Shown piece after piece: positions 28,813 to 37,912 of a DNA stretch of 64,000 bases. The translations under genes and the position numbers were made by a program. The stretch lies in NCBI RefSeq assembly GCF_025151215.1, contig NZ_CP102286.1, positions 3,534,001 through 3,598,000 on the forward strand. Reading direction: 5' to 3'. The notes beneath the pieces were generated by a model. The model was not told where the DNA came from. It searched no databases and was given only the letters and a program-made list of their open reading frames with translations. Source of the stretch: Parabacteroides merdae ATCC 43184 (GTDB lineage Bacteria > Bacteroidota > Bacteroidia > Bacteroidales > Tannerellaceae). Position 1 is the stretch's first letter; each line of letters starts with the position of its first letter.

Positions 28813-29718
28813 ATGGGATTGCAAAAGCATAGCAAGGTCTTGAATGATACAGTTGAGATGCTCTCGGACGAGGGGTCTTACCATCAACTGTTTCATGCTT
28901 ACCGCGATGAAGAGGCGCTTCCTTCGGGTGAGGTGCTGAAAGAGATCATAGATTTATGCCGGGCAATCCTTTTCCCCGGTTATTACGGGAATGCACGGAT
29001 CAGCAAGCAGACCATCCGTTTTCATACCGGCGTGAACGTCGGAACGTTGCATACGCTGCTTTCCAAGCAGATTTATGCAGGGCTTTGTTTTGCTGATACT
29101 GCCTGTGTTTCTTGTCCCGAAGAAAAGATCCTTACCGAGGCGGAAAAACTGTCGGAAGCCTTTATCCGTACGCTTCCCGAAATGCGCGCCTTGTTGGCGA
29201 CGGATGCCGAGGCTGCTTTCAACGGTGATCCTGCTGCTCAGAACATCAACGAAGTTATTTTTTGCTATCCCGGTTTCCGGGCTGTCTGCAACTATCGTAT
29301 TGCGCACCAGCTATACCGGTTGGGCGTTCCCTTTATTCCCCGCATGATTACTGAAATGGCCCATTCGGAGACAGGTATCGATATCCATCCGGGGGCGGAG
29401 ATCGGACACTATTTCTCGATTGACCACGGGACAGGAACCGTTATCGGTGAGACCAGTGTTATCGGGAACCACGTCCGTATCTTCCAAGGAGTCAGTCTGG
29501 CAGGAGAGAAACTGCCGCCTGACGAAAACGGGAATGCGATACGCGGTGTGCCGCGTCATCCGGTGTTGGGCGATCATGTGACTGTCTATTCCAATGCCAC
29601 ATTGTTAGGGCGTATTCGTATTGGCGAAGGAGCTACGATCTGTGGCAACGTCTGGATCACGGAAGATGTTCCGGCGGGAGCAACCGTGAGCCAGCAGACA
29701 ATTAATAAAGTCAGTTGA
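28813..29718 (+). CDS. epsC: Serine O-acetyltransferase (EpsC/CysE type)
   Basis: A 301-residue cytoplasmic enzyme that makes O-acetylserine from serine and acetyl-CoA, the first step of cysteine synthesis. The N-terminal ~150 residues are helical. The C-terminal left-handed beta-helix has hexapeptide repeats (IDIHPGAEIGHYFSIDHGTG near residue 193, TVIGETSVIGNHVRIFQGVSLAG). The catalytic His/Asp are in SIDHGTG. The closing segment HPVLGDHVTVYSNATLLG is typical of the family. Confidence 0.92.
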   Translation: MGLQKHSKVLNDTVEMLSDEGSYHQLFHAYRDEEALPSGEVLKEIIDLCRAILFPGYYGNARISKQTIRFHTGVNVGTLHTLLSKQIYAGLCFADTACVSCPEEKILTEAEKLSEAFIRTLPEMRALLATDAEAAFNGDPAAQNINEVIFCYPGFRAVCNYRIAHQLYRLGVPFIPRMITEMAHSETGIDIHPGAEIGHYFSIDHGTGTVIGETSVIGNHVRIFQGVSLAGEKLPPDENGNAIRGVPRHPVLGDHVTVYSNATLLGRIRIGEGATICGNVWITEDVPAGATVSQQTINKVS

Positions 29719-29810
29719 CTGCCAGTGAAGTCATAGAACAAAGAATAATTAATAATTAAAATAGAATTACTAATAAACGATGAGGAATCATTGTTAACTT
29801 TCAACTTAAA

Positions 29811-31316
29811 ATGAGCGAAACATTTGAAATGGTGGCTAAGACCCTTTACGGGTTGGAAGAAATCCTGGCCGGCGAGTTATTATCTTTAGGTGCCAACGAT
29901 ATACAGATTGGCCGCCGGATGGTTTCCTTTACCGGGGATAAGGAAGTGCTTTACAAAGCCAACTTCTATTGCCGTACGGCATTGCGTATCTTGAAGCCTA
30001 TCTATCACTTTAAAGCTAAAGACGCCGATACTGTCTACAAAGAGGTTAAGAAGGTGAAATGGGAAAACTACATGTCTTTGGACAAGACGTTTGCCATCGA
30101 CTCTGTAATCTACTCTGAAGATTTCAATCACTCCAAGTTTGTTGCTTATCGTACGAAGGATGCGATCGTGGATTATTTCATGGAGAAGGATCAGAAGCGC
30201 CCCTCTGTCCGTGTAAACAATCCGGATCTGTATATCAATATTCATATTTCACATAACGACTGTACGCTCTCTATCGACAGTTCGGGCGAGAGCTTGCATA
30301 AACGTGGTTACCGCGTGGACCAGACGGAAGCTCCGTTGAATGAGGTGTTAGCTGCCGGTATGATCTTGAAAACAGGCTGGAAAGGCGAATCGAATTTCGT
30401 CGATCCGATGTGCGGTTCCGGTACGTTGCTGATCGAAGCGGCGATGATCGCCTTGAATATTGCGCCGGGCGTGCATCGTAAGGAGTTTGCTTTCGAGAAA
30501 TGGATCGATTTCGACCAGGAACTGTTCGACCGTATCTATAACGACGAGAGTCAGGAACGTGAGTTTAATTTCAAATGTTATGGTGCCGATATCAATCCGG
30601 CGGCGATCGAGATTGCCGAGAAGAATATCCGTAGTGCCGGCCTGATGAAATATATCGAACTGAGGACCCAGCCGTTCCAGCAATGCACGGAGGCTCCCCA
30701 GCCGGGCATCATGGTGACCAATCCCCCTTATGGAGAACGTATTTCCAGTCGTGATTTGTTGGGGTTGTACAATATGATCGGTGAACGTGTCAAACATGTG
30801 TTTACTGGCTATAAAGTATGGATTCTGAGTTATAAGGATGAATGCTTCGATAAGATCGGCTTGAAACCGAGTGAAAAGATGAAGCTTATGAACGGATCGT
30901 TGGAATGCGAATACCGTTGTTACGATATATTCGAAGGAAAAATCAAAGACTATAAGAAAGCACTGAACGAAGAAGGTGAAGCACGTCCTTCCCGCCCGGA
31001 AAGACCTTCTTTCGAACGTAAGCCGGACCGCTCGTCACGTCCGAATTTCCGTACCGACCGCATGGATCGTCCCGCCCGCCGTTTTGCTGCCGCGCATGCT
31101 GAGGACGACAACGAGCGGACACCTTTTATTCCCGGCAAACGCTATTTCGGCGATGACCGTGCAGATGGCCGTTCGGCTCGTAGGGATTTTGTCGGCAAAC
31201 GTCCTGTCAAGAGACATTTTAAGGATGACGAGGAGTTTGGCGGTAAGAAAAAGTTCGGTGACCGTTCGTTTAAGAAACCATTCAAAAGAAGAGGAAAGGA
31301 TGATTTTGAGGATTAA
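29811..31316 (+). CDS. THUMP-domain class I RNA methyltransferase (RlmL/YpsC-like)
   Basis: A 501-residue enzyme expected to N2-methylate a guanine in 23S rRNA. The N-terminal THUMP domain spans about residues 1-160. The SAM-binding motif is VDPMCGSGTLLIEAA near residue 198, and the catalytic NPPY motif is in TNPPYGERIS near residue 304. From about residue 380 to the end there is a low-complexity Arg/Lys/Asp-rich tail (PSRPERPSFERKPDRSSRP, RRDFVGKRPVKRHFKDD), probably unstructured and RNA-binding. The last 17 bases overlap the start of the DPP-IV-like gene. The exact rRNA position modified is inferred from the family. Confidence 0.9.
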   Translation: MSETFEMVAKTLYGLEEILAGELLSLGANDIQIGRRMVSFTGDKEVLYKANFYCRTALRILKPIYHFKAKDADTVYKEVKKVKWENYMSLDKTFAIDSVIYSEDFNHSKFVAYRTKDAIVDYFMEKDQKRPSVRVNNPDLYINIHISHNDCTLSIDSSGESLHKRGYRVDQTEAPLNEVLAAGMILKTGWKGESNFVDPMCGSGTLLIEAAMIALNIAPGVHRKEFAFEKWIDFDQELFDRIYNDESQEREFNFKCYGADINPAAIEIAEKNIRSAGLMKYIELRTQPFQQCTEAPQPGIMVTNPPYGERISSRDLLGLYNMIGERVKHVFTGYKVWILSYKDECFDKIGLKPSEKMKLMNGSLECEYRCYDIFEGKIKDYKKALNEEGEARPSRPERPSFERKPDRSSRPNFRTDRMDRPARRFAAAHAEDDNERTPFIPGKRYFGDDRADGRSARRDFVGKRPVKRHFKDDEEFGGKKKFGDRSFKKPFKRRGKDDFED

Positions 31317-33501
31317 TATTTTAGGTGTATTATGTGCTTTGGCACTTATAAATCCGTTGTCGATGATGGGACAAGACAAACAGTTTACTTTGCATGACTT
31401 GATTCCCGGTGGAAAGACGCAAAGTCGTTTTGTGCCTCGCAACTTGAAACAGTTGCAGTGGTGTGGAGACACATATCTGTATGTCAAGGGTGACAGCATG
31501 ATGAGTGGAGAATCGACAAAGGCGGTGAAAGTCGCCTTTACTCGCCAGCAGTTGAACGAAGCGCTTGCGGTGGCCGGTGCGCAGTCGGTTGGCGGTATGC
31601 CCTTCTTCTCGGTTCCTTACAAAGATCAGCCGGTGCTTGCTTTTAATGCCAAGCACCATCGTTTCCATTACGATTTTGTGGAAAACAGGATTGTAAGCAT
31701 GTATGATCTGAATGGTTCCTGGGAGAACTTCGACTTTTGTCCGGCCAATGGTTATTTGGCTTTTACGGAGGAGGACAACCTGAAAATCCTTTCGCCGGAT
31801 AACGCTGTCAGTATCGTGACGGACGAAACGGCTGAAGGTGTTGTTTGCGGGAAGTCCGTTCATCAGAACGAGTTCGGTATCCATAAAGGGACTTTTTGGT
31901 CTCCGAATGGTTCGGCGCTGGCTTTTTACCGGATGGATGAAAGCATGGTGACGGATTATCCGTTTGTCGACATTACTGCCCGTTGCGCGAAAGCCGAACC
32001 GCACAAATATCCGATGGCTGGGATGAAAAGCCATGAGGTGACAGTCGGTGTCTACAACCTGGCGACCGGAAAAACCGTCTGGTTGAAAACCGGATTACCG
32101 AAGGAAAAGTATCTGACGAATATTACCTGGAGCCCGGATGAAAAGAGCATTTATATTGCCGAACTGAACCGGGATCAGAACGAGATGCACCTGGTACGCT
32201 ATTCTGCCTTGACAGGTGATAAAGAGGCGGATTTGTTTACCGAAAAGAACGAACATTATGTAGAGCCGCAACATCCGGTGCTTTTCCTGCCGAACAATCC
32301 GGATCAGTTTATCTGGCAGAGCCGGCGTGATGGTTATAATCATTTGTATCTGTATAATACGAAGGGAGAACTGTTGAAGCAGTTGACGGAAGGCGAGTGG
32401 GAAGTCCTGGACATCCTCGGTTTCGATGTTAAGGGAAAGGCGTTGTTTTTCTCTTCCACAAGGCCGTCAATGCTGAGCTCGTTCAGTTATGGTGATGCTC
32501 TGTATGTCGGAACGTCACGCCTGGATCTGAAAAAGGGAACTTCTTACGAATTGACTTCGGGAGGTTTGCAAGGAGTTCATGCTACGCAACTGAGTGCTTC
32601 CGGTAAATATTTGATCGACAGTTATTCAGCTCCCGATGTTCCACGTGAAATTTCGATTATCGACGGACAGAAACGTGAAACTTTACGGACGTTGCTGACG
32701 GCGAAGAATCCGTACGAAGGTTATGCGATGCCGGAAATCGTTACCGGAAAAATCAAGGCGGCAGATGGTGTCACCAATTTGAATTTCCGTCTGGTAAAAC
32801 CTGTCGGTCTGGATGAGACGAAGAAATATCCGACGATCGTCTATGTGTACGGCGGCCCGCATGCCCAGTTGGTAACAGGCGGATGGAAGAACGGTGTAGG
32901 CGGTTGGGATATCTATATGGCTCAACGCGGATATGTGGTTTTTACGCTTGATAGTCGGGGATCGGCAAACCGGGGACAGGCTTTCGAAAATGTCATACAT
33001 CGTAATTTGGGTGTGAATGAGATGGCAGACCAGGTAAAAGGCGTTGAGTTTCTGAAATCACTTCCGTATGTCGATGCCGACCGTATCGGTGTGCACGGAT
33101 GGAGCTACGGCGGCTTTATGACGACGAACCTGATGTGTTCGTATCCGGAACTGTTCAAAGTGGGGGTTGCCGGTGGTCCGGTGATCGACTGGAGCAACTA
33201 CGAGATTATGTATGGCGAGCGCTATATGGACCGTCCGCAGGACAATCCGGAAGGTTATAGGAATGCCAACCTGAAATTGAAAGCAGGTAATCTGAAGGGA
33301 CATCTGCTGTTGATCCACGGAGATATCGATCCGGTTGTTGTTTGGCAGCACAGCCTGGGATTCCTGAAAGCCTGTGTGGATGCGGATACATATCCCGATT
33401 ATTTCGTTTATCCCCGCCATCTGCATAATGTGATTGGTAAAGACCGTCCGCATCTGTATGAGAAGATAACGCGCTACTTTGACGACTACCTTAAGGATTG
33501 A
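31300..33501 (+). CDS. S9-family dipeptidyl-peptidase IV-like serine protease, secreted
   Basis: A 733-residue exported peptidase that would remove X-Pro dipeptides. I chose ATG 31300 because it gives a clean signal peptide (ILGVLCALALINPLSMMGQ); the same frame is open far upstream, but inside the methyltransferase gene. Residues to about 480 form the beta-propeller (DPPIV_N). The catalytic domain has the Ser motif GWSYGGFMT near residue 600, the Asp motif HGDIDPVV near residue 675, and the catalytic His in PRHLHNV near residue 707. It overlaps the methyltransferase stop by 17 bases. The stop codon lies at the edge of an AATTGAC repeat. Confidence 0.94.
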   Translation: MILRINILGVLCALALINPLSMMGQDKQFTLHDLIPGGKTQSRFVPRNLKQLQWCGDTYLYVKGDSMMSGESTKAVKVAFTRQQLNEALAVAGAQSVGGMPFFSVPYKDQPVLAFNAKHHRFHYDFVENRIVSMYDLNGSWENFDFCPANGYLAFTEEDNLKILSPDNAVSIVTDETAEGVVCGKSVHQNEFGIHKGTFWSPNGSALAFYRMDESMVTDYPFVDITARCAKAEPHKYPMAGMKSHEVTVGVYNLATGKTVWLKTGLPKEKYLTNITWSPDEKSIYIAELNRDQNEMHLVRYSALTGDKEADLFTEKNEHYVEPQHPVLFLPNNPDQFIWQSRRDGYNHLYLYNTKGELLKQLTEGEWEVLDILGFDVKGKALFFSSTRPSMLSSFSYGDALYVGTSRLDLKKGTSYELTSGGLQGVHATQLSASGKYLIDSYSAPDVPREISIIDGQKRETLRTLLTAKNPYEGYAMPEIVTGKIKAADGVTNLNFRLVKPVGLDETKKYPTIVYVYGGPHAQLVTGGWKNGVGGWDIYMAQRGYVVFTLDSRGSANRGQAFENVIHRNLGVNEMADQVKGVEFLKSLPYVDADRIGVHGWSYGGFMTTNLMCSYPELFKVGVAGGPVIDWSNYEIMYGERYMDRPQDNPEGYRNANLKLKAGNLKGHLLLIHGDIDPVVVWQHSLGFLKACVDADTYPDYFVYPRHLHNVIGKDRPHLYEKITRYFDDYLKD

Positions 33502-33624
33502 CAATTGACAATTGAGAGAAAGAACAAAAATGAAATAACAAAGAAAACAATAACCATTAAAAAAAGATGATTGGGAAAGGATAATGACAAGTAATTGTCA
33601 ATTGTCAATTGTCAATTGTCAATT
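33497..33624. repeat. AATTGAC inverted-repeat element between the S9 peptidase gene and purD
   Basis: The left arm ATTGACAATTGACAATTG starts inside the peptidase stop codon (33497 onward). The right arm, several copies of AATTGTC (about 33593-33624), ends 9 bases before the purD ATG. About 75 AT-rich bases lie between. The arms are mutual complements, so the unit looks like a small MITE-like element. Confidence 0.65.
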
Positions 33625-33632
33625 ATAAAAAA

Positions 33633-34904
33633 ATGAATATTCTTTTATTAGGCTCAGGCGGCCGCGAACATGCAATAGCCTGGAAGATTGCTCAAAGTCC
33701 GAAAGTGGATCAGTTATTTATCGCTCCCGGTAATGCAGGTACTGCATTGGTAGGCACGAATGTAAATATCAAGGCTGACGATTTCTCTGCTATCAAGGAA
33801 TTTGCCTTGGCAAATCATATCGGTATGGTGGTGGTAGGTCCGGAAGATCCGCTGGTGAAAGGGGTGTATGATTATTTCAAGAACGATGTCGCCCTGGCAG
33901 GTATTCCCGTGATAGGACCTTCGAAAGAGGGAGCGCAACTGGAAGGCAGCAAGGACTTTGCGAAGGCCTTCATGATGCGCCACAACATTCCGACAGCCCG
34001 TTATAAGAGTATTTCTGCCGGAAATTTAGAAGAAGGATACGCTTTCCTGGAAGAATTGCAGGCTCCCTACGTATTGAAGGCCGACGGTCTGGCTGCCGGT
34101 AAAGGTGTGCTGATTCTCGACACGCTCGAAGAAGCAAAGAAGGAGCTGGACGATATGCTGGGGGGTATGTTCGGCGATGCCAGCAAGACGGTCGTGATCG
34201 AAGAGTTCCTGGACGGTATCGAATGTTCCGTGTTTGTGATGACGGATGGCGAGAGCTACAAGGTGCTTCCGGTGGCAAAAGACTATAAGCGTATCGGCGA
34301 AGGCAATACAGGTTTGAATACAGGTGGAATGGGAGCCGTTTCTCCGGTTCCTTTTGCCGATGAGACGTTTATGCAGAAGGTGGACGAGCGTATTATCCGT
34401 CCGACGATCGAAGGGCTGAAAGCGGAAAATATCGACTATAAGGGTTTCATCTTCCTTGGTCTGATCAATGTGAAGGGCGAACCTATGGTGATCGAATATA
34501 ATTGCCGCATGGGTGATCCGGAAACGGAAGTTGTCATGTTACGTATCCAAAGCGACTTGGTTGAACTGTTGGAAGGTGTGGCCGAAGGTAATTTGGGCAG
34601 TCGTACATTGGTTCACGATCCGCGTGCGGCCGTAACAGTCATGCTGGTAAGCGGCGGTTATCCTGAAGCGTATGAAAAAGGAAAGGTTATCAGTGGCCTG
34701 GATAAGGTTCCCGCCGAAAACATCATTTTCCACGCAGGGACAAAAGCTGCCGATGGGCAAATCCTGACCAGTGGCGGTCGTGTCATCGCTGTCAGCTCTT
34801 ACGGAGCCGACAAGGAAGAAGCCCTTGCCCGATCTTTCGCCGGTGCCAAGCTCATCGATTTCGAAAAGAAATATTTCCGTAATGATATCGGATTCGATTT
34901 ATAA
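33633..34904 (+). CDS. purD: Phosphoribosylamine-glycine ligase (GAR synthetase)
   Basis: A 423-residue ATP-grasp enzyme, step 2 of purine synthesis. The start at 33633 gives the canonical N-terminus [18 protein letters not shown]; an upstream in-frame ATG lies in the repeat. Family motifs: [13 protein letters not shown] near residue 69, [17 protein letters not shown] near residue 98, the ATP-grasp core [13 protein letters not shown] near residue 148, [14 protein letters not shown] near residue 230, and [14 protein letters not shown] near residue 288. Length is normal. Confidence 0.96.
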   Translation: MNILLLGSGGREHAIAWKIAQSPKVDQLFIAPGNAGTALVGTNVNIKADDFSAIKEFALANHIGMVVVGPEDPLVKGVYDYFKNDVALAGIPVIGPSKEGAQLEGSKDFAKAFMMRHNIPTARYKSISAGNLEEGYAFLEELQAPYVLKADGLAAGKGVLILDTLEEAKKELDDMLGGMFGDASKTVVIEEFLDGIECSVFVMTDGESYKVLPVAKDYKRIGEGNTGLNTGGMGAVSPVPFADETFMQKVDERIIRPTIEGLKAENIDYKGFIFLGLINVKGEPMVIEYNCRMGDPETEVVMLRIQSDLVELLEGVAEGNLGSRTLVHDPRAAVTVMLVSGGYPEAYEKGKVISGLDKVPAENIIFHAGTKAADGQILTSGGRVIAVSSYGADKEEALARSFAGAKLIDFEKKYFRNDIGFDL

Positions 34905-34913
34905 ATTGTTGTC

Positions 34914-35016
34914 ATAAATGCTGATTTATGGGGTGAGCTAACAGACGATTCAAGCCTTGTGTGTTGCAGGCTCTCTTTTGCCTCGTCTGTTGGCTCGCAT
35001 GTAAATCAGCATTTAT
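34914..35016. repeat. Large imperfect stem-loop between purD and the DUF6427-like gene
   Basis: ATAAATGCTGATTTA (34914 onward) pairs with TAAATCAGCATTTAT (ending 35016). After a short internal loop, GAGC-TA-ACAGACGA pairs with TCGTCTGT-TG-GCTC. The 34-base apical part contains a small AGCCT/AGGCT hairpin. There is no T-run after it. It ends 16 bases before the next start codon, so it could act as a 5' leader structure. Confidence 0.75.
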
Positions 35017-35032
35017 CTATTCCTGATCAGAA

Positions 35033-36046
35033 ATGCGAGTAGCTTATAACAAATATTCCCGTCGATTCGACTTCTCCGCGCCACCGACATTCGTGCCGGT
35101 CTTATTGGCATGTATTGCCTGTTGGGTGGTCAGTTATTTGTACTCCGTGGGCTATCCTGTCTATGGCGAGGTCTCGGCTACTCCTCTCTGGAATACGATT
35201 TGCCAGACATTGCCAGGCAAGGAGTTTACCTATATTATCGGGATGGCGTTGATGTTCGGAGGGGCTTTCCTATTGCATCGTGCGAACTATGTACTGGTGT
35301 TGATACGGGAGAAGACGATGCTGCCCTTCCTCTTCTATGTCCTGTTCATCAGTACGAATCCCGACTTCTTTCCTTTGAAATCGACTTCGGTCGGTGTTTT
35401 CTGCCTGATTCTGGCTATTTACCAACTGTTCACGACCTATCATGATCCCGAGGCGAGAGAGAAGGCCTACAGTGCCGCCTTGCTGATCGGTATAGGCAGT
35501 CTGCTTTGGGTTCATTTGCTGTGGTTTTTGCCGTTGTTCTGGCTGGGGATGTATAATTTCCGTTCGCTGACGTCCCGTACCTTTATCGCCTCTTTGTTAG
35601 GGGTGGCGACGGTATATTGGTTCCTGTTGGGGTGGTGTGTCTGGCAACGGGATTTCACGCTGTTCAACGTCCCTTTCTCGACGCTTTTCAAGGTGCGCCT
35701 CTTGGCGACGGACGGAATAGTGTTGCTGGATTGGATCAGTATCATGGCGATTGCCCTGTTGACAGTTGTCGCTTCCCTGAATATTGTCATGCACGATACG
35801 GAGGATTCGCTTCGCTCCCGTCAGTTTCTCTCGTTCCTGATTGCGATGTCCGTATGGGCGTTCAGCCTTTATTTCCTCTATGATCAGGTTTCGGAAGAAT
35901 TTTTGGAAACAGCTTGCGTGCCAGCCTCTATCCTGATCGCTCATTTCTTTACGGTGACACGTGGCAAGATCGTGTTTTGGTCGTTTTTTACAACTGTGGC
36001 AGTCCTGGTTGCCACTCTATTCATTCGTATATGGAATTTCTTATAG
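35033..36046 (+). CDS. Multi-pass membrane protein, DUF6427-like
   Basis: A 337-residue integral membrane protein with about nine to ten hydrophobic segments (VPVLLACIACWVVSYLY near residue 22, LMFGGAFLLH near residue 74, SLLWVHLLWFLPLFWLGMYN near residue 156, IVFWSFFTTVAVLVATLFI at the end). The hydrophobic pattern resembles the Bacteroidota family DUF6427; I know no function for it. The gene overlaps the following YqaA-like gene by 16 bases, so the two are coupled. The large stem-loop at 34914-35016 lies just upstream. Confidence 0.65.
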   Translation: MRVAYNKYSRRFDFSAPPTFVPVLLACIACWVVSYLYSVGYPVYGEVSATPLWNTICQTLPGKEFTYIIGMALMFGGAFLLHRANYVLVLIREKTMLPFLFYVLFISTNPDFFPLKSTSVGVFCLILAIYQLFTTYHDPEAREKAYSAALLIGIGSLLWVHLLWFLPLFWLGMYNFRSLTSRTFIASLLGVATVYWFLLGWCVWQRDFTLFNVPFSTLFKVRLLATDGIVLLDWISIMAIALLTVVASLNIVMHDTEDSLRSRQFLSFLIAMSVWAFSLYFLYDQVSEEFLETACVPASILIAHFFTVTRGKIVFWSFFTTVAVLVATLFIRIWNFL

Positions 36047-36480
36047 AATACGGATATATCGGTGTGTTCATCGCCTCTTTTTTGGCTGCTACCGTTTTGC
36101 CGTTCAGCAGCGAGGTCGTTCTAACCGGAGTGTTGTTGGCGGGAGCGGCCTACTGGCCTTGTATGATTGCGGCTACGTTAGGTAATTTCTTAGGTGGCAT
36201 GAGTTGTTATTGGCTGGGTATGCTGGGCAAGGTCGAATGGATAGAGAAATATCTGAAACTGGATGCCGTCAAATTGCAGAAAGTGCAGGATTGGATAAAA
36301 GGGAAAGGTTCCTGGATGGGCTTTTTCGTTTTCCTTCCCGGTATAGGCGATTTTATCGCCGTGGCGCTCGGTTTTCTCCGCGCCAATATCTGGATCGTGG
36401 CTGTCTCGATGTTTCTCGGAAAGGCGATCCGATATTGGGTTTGGATGGAATTTGTCTATAAAGTACAGGGAATGTTCTGA
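36031..36480 (+). CDS. YqaA/DedA-family membrane protein
   Basis: A 149-residue inner-membrane protein of the SNARE-associated/DedA (VTT) superfamily, small YqaA type. Motifs: EYGYIGVFIASFLAATVLPFSSE at the N-terminus, AATLGNFLGGMSCYWLG near residue 47, and the FFVFLPGIGDFIAVALGFLR re-entrant segment near residue 97. ATG 36031 is chosen because it gives this canonical N-terminus; the same frame is open earlier inside the preceding gene. DedA-type proteins act in lipid scrambling or membrane homeostasis. Confidence 0.85.
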   Translation: MEFLIEYGYIGVFIASFLAATVLPFSSEVVLTGVLLAGAAYWPCMIAATLGNFLGGMSCYWLGMLGKVEWIEKYLKLDAVKLQKVQDWIKGKGSWMGFFVFLPGIGDFIAVALGFLRANIWIVAVSMFLGKAIRYWVWMEFVYKVQGMF

Positions 36481-37194
36481 TTATTCCACTTTGACATATA
36501 TTTTCGTATACACCTCGTTATGGCGGGCGTAAATGGCATAATTTCCCCGGATGTCGCTCCACGAAGGCAGAAGTGTGACTTTCAGTATGCCGCCTTCGGT
36601 CGTAATCTGAAAGAGGTCTTCGAGGTCGCTATCGTAGCTGAACTCCGTGTCTTTGGGAAATTCCCGGACAATCTCGTCTTCATAACCGCTTACCACTGTC
36701 CCGATCGTGCTGTCGTAGGCGGGTAACCCGTCTGCTTCGGGATTGATCAGGGCAAACTGGATGACAGCGCCTACTCTTTTCTCCTCTTTCATGATCTCGG
36801 ATCCGACATAGAATTGGTAGTAGTCTCCTGCCAGCGCCAATGCGAATTTTCCCGATGGAAATTGCTTCACGGCTTCTTCCTTGAAAGCTTGGTAGAGGTG
36901 TCCCGGCGTTACGGCTGCTTGATAAACCAATCCGTTGCCGACTTGGGGCGGAATGACTTTTCCAATCCCTTTCGACGGACCGATTTCGGCGATCAGGCAT
37001 TCGTTTGTTTGAAAGTTGTTTGCCGCGTTGATATAGATGTCCGAATTGCCCAGACGGGTCGCTCCATTCTCCACATCGAGCATGTTCAAGGTAGTTGCAT
37101 TGTTGATTTCAGGAGCCGAATCGTCGTCCGAACAAGAAAAAGCCGGTAACAGGAATGCTGCCAGCAAGAGCTGGAACAAGAAATTCTTTTTCAT
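36481..37194 (-). CDS. Lipoprotein of unknown function (possibly DUF5036)
   Basis: A 237-residue lipoprotein with lipobox PAFSC near residue 20, followed by an acidic SDDDS linker. The rest has a beta-rich pattern (ATRLGNSDIYINAANNFQ, SDIRGNYAIYARHNEVYTKI) without catalytic signatures. The BACON/DUF5036-like appearance is only an impression. It is followed by the YqaA stop in convergent orientation, without a gap. A TACCTTTG box at 37236-37243 on the same strand would drive it separately from the AraC-type gene. Confidence 0.7.
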   Translation of the reverse strand: MKKNFLFQLLLAAFLLPAFSCSDDDSAPEINNATTLNMLDVENGATRLGNSDIYINAANNFQTNECLIAEIGPSKGIGKVIPPQVGNGLVYQAAVTPGHLYQAFKEEAVKQFPSGKFALALAGDYYQFYVGSEIMKEEKRVGAVIQFALINPEADGLPAYDSTIGTVVSGYEDEIVREFPKDTEFSYDSDLEDLFQITTEGGILKVTLLPSWSDIRGNYAIYARHNEVYTKIYVKVE

Positions 37195-37235
37195 TTCTTC
37201 TTTATTTATAAGTTAGACAATAGGTAAAACATGCA

Positions 37236-37243
37236 CAAAGGTA
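37236..37243 (-). promoter_or_regulatory. Putative promoter -7 box of the lipoprotein gene
   Basis: The minus strand reads TACCTTTG (TAnnTTTG), 41 bases upstream of the lipoprotein start, in the gap after the AraC-type gene. Confidence 0.5.
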
Positions 37244-37262
37244 TTTATATTTTCCTGAAAAG

Positions 37263-37709
37263 CTAATCATTCCCTTTATATTTCGCCCGCCAATGGGACG
37301 GAGGTATGCCGACACGCTCGATGAAGGCGCGACTGAAGGTTTTCACCGAACTGTAGCCCATTTTCGTCGCCACTTCGCCCAAAGGCCAGTCCGTATGGAG
37401 CAGGACGTCGCGGATGGCCACCCAACGGTAGGCTTCGAGCCATTCGTCTGTAGTCACCCCGGTCAGTACCCTCAGGCAGCCGGACAGATCGACTCGCGAG
37501 ACGCCCAATTTTTTTGCATAGAAAACCGGATCATGATTCATATAATGATGAACCATCGAGGCGAAAAGGTCCAAAAATTCGTTGCCCGTTCGTTTATGGA
37601 AAATGATACCCGATTGTACGCCTTGCCAGCGTTCCGCTTCGGTCGCTTCCCGGCCGCAGAAGGAGATAAAGATATCTTTGGGAGTGTATAGGGGGTATTT
37701 TGTGTCCAT
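37263..37709 (-). CDS. AraC-type helix-turn-helix transcription regulator, short
   Basis: A 148-residue protein with two helix-turn-helix units of AraC type in the C-terminal 90 residues. The first is YAKKLGVSRVDLSGCLRVLTG near residue 63; the second is LGEVATKMGYSSVKTFSRAF near residue 110, followed by the typical GIPPSHWRAKY end. The N-terminal 50 residues are too short for a cupin sensor domain, so the ligand part is missing or atypical. An array of inverted heptamers with a 42-bp period lies just upstream (37754-37910) and could be its own operator. Target genes are not known; the lipoprotein next to it is a candidate. Confidence 0.85.
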   Translation of the reverse strand: MDTKYPLYTPKDIFISFCGREATEAERWQGVQSGIIFHKRTGNEFLDLFASMVHHYMNHDPVFYAKKLGVSRVDLSGCLRVLTGVTTDEWLEAYRWVAIRDVLLHTDWPLGEVATKMGYSSVKTFSRAFIERVGIPPSHWRAKYKGND

Positions 37710-37753
37710 TTTTGTATATATTCGTTTGTTTATAGCTTATACAAGACCGACGG

Positions 37754-37910
37754 ATTCGTTCAAGGGGCAATTAGAGAACGAATCTGCCGGTTATAATTCG
37801 TTAACCGGATAATTGTAGAATGAATATGGGAGTTATGATTCATTCGCTAAATGCTCGTTAAACGAATCTGTTGATCATAATTCGTTCTACAATTAATTGA
37901 GAAACGAATC
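37754..37910. repeat. 42-bp-period array of inverted heptamers AACGAAT-N12-ATTCGTT
   Basis: Three inverted pairs start at exact 42-bp intervals: AACGAAT 37777-37783 with ATTCGTT 37796-37802; AATGAAT 37819-37825 with ATTCATT 37838-37844; AACGAAT 37861-37867 with ATTCGTT 37880-37886. Each pair has a 12-base spacer. Half units continue in phase on both sides: ATTCGTT 37754-37760 and AACGAAT from 37903. Heptamers therefore recur about every 21 bp in alternating orientation. The middle unit has compensatory changes in both arms (C to T with G to A), so the pairing is conserved rather than the sequence. A longer complementary pair AATTGTAGAA/TTCTACAATT (37811 and 37885) spans the middle unit. Confidence 0.88.
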
Positions 37911-37912
37911 CG

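Noticed and set aside
30976..31299. Longer start for the S9 peptidase within the methyltransferase gene
   Set aside because: The added residues are a shadow of the Arg-rich tail; the signal peptide begins at 31300.
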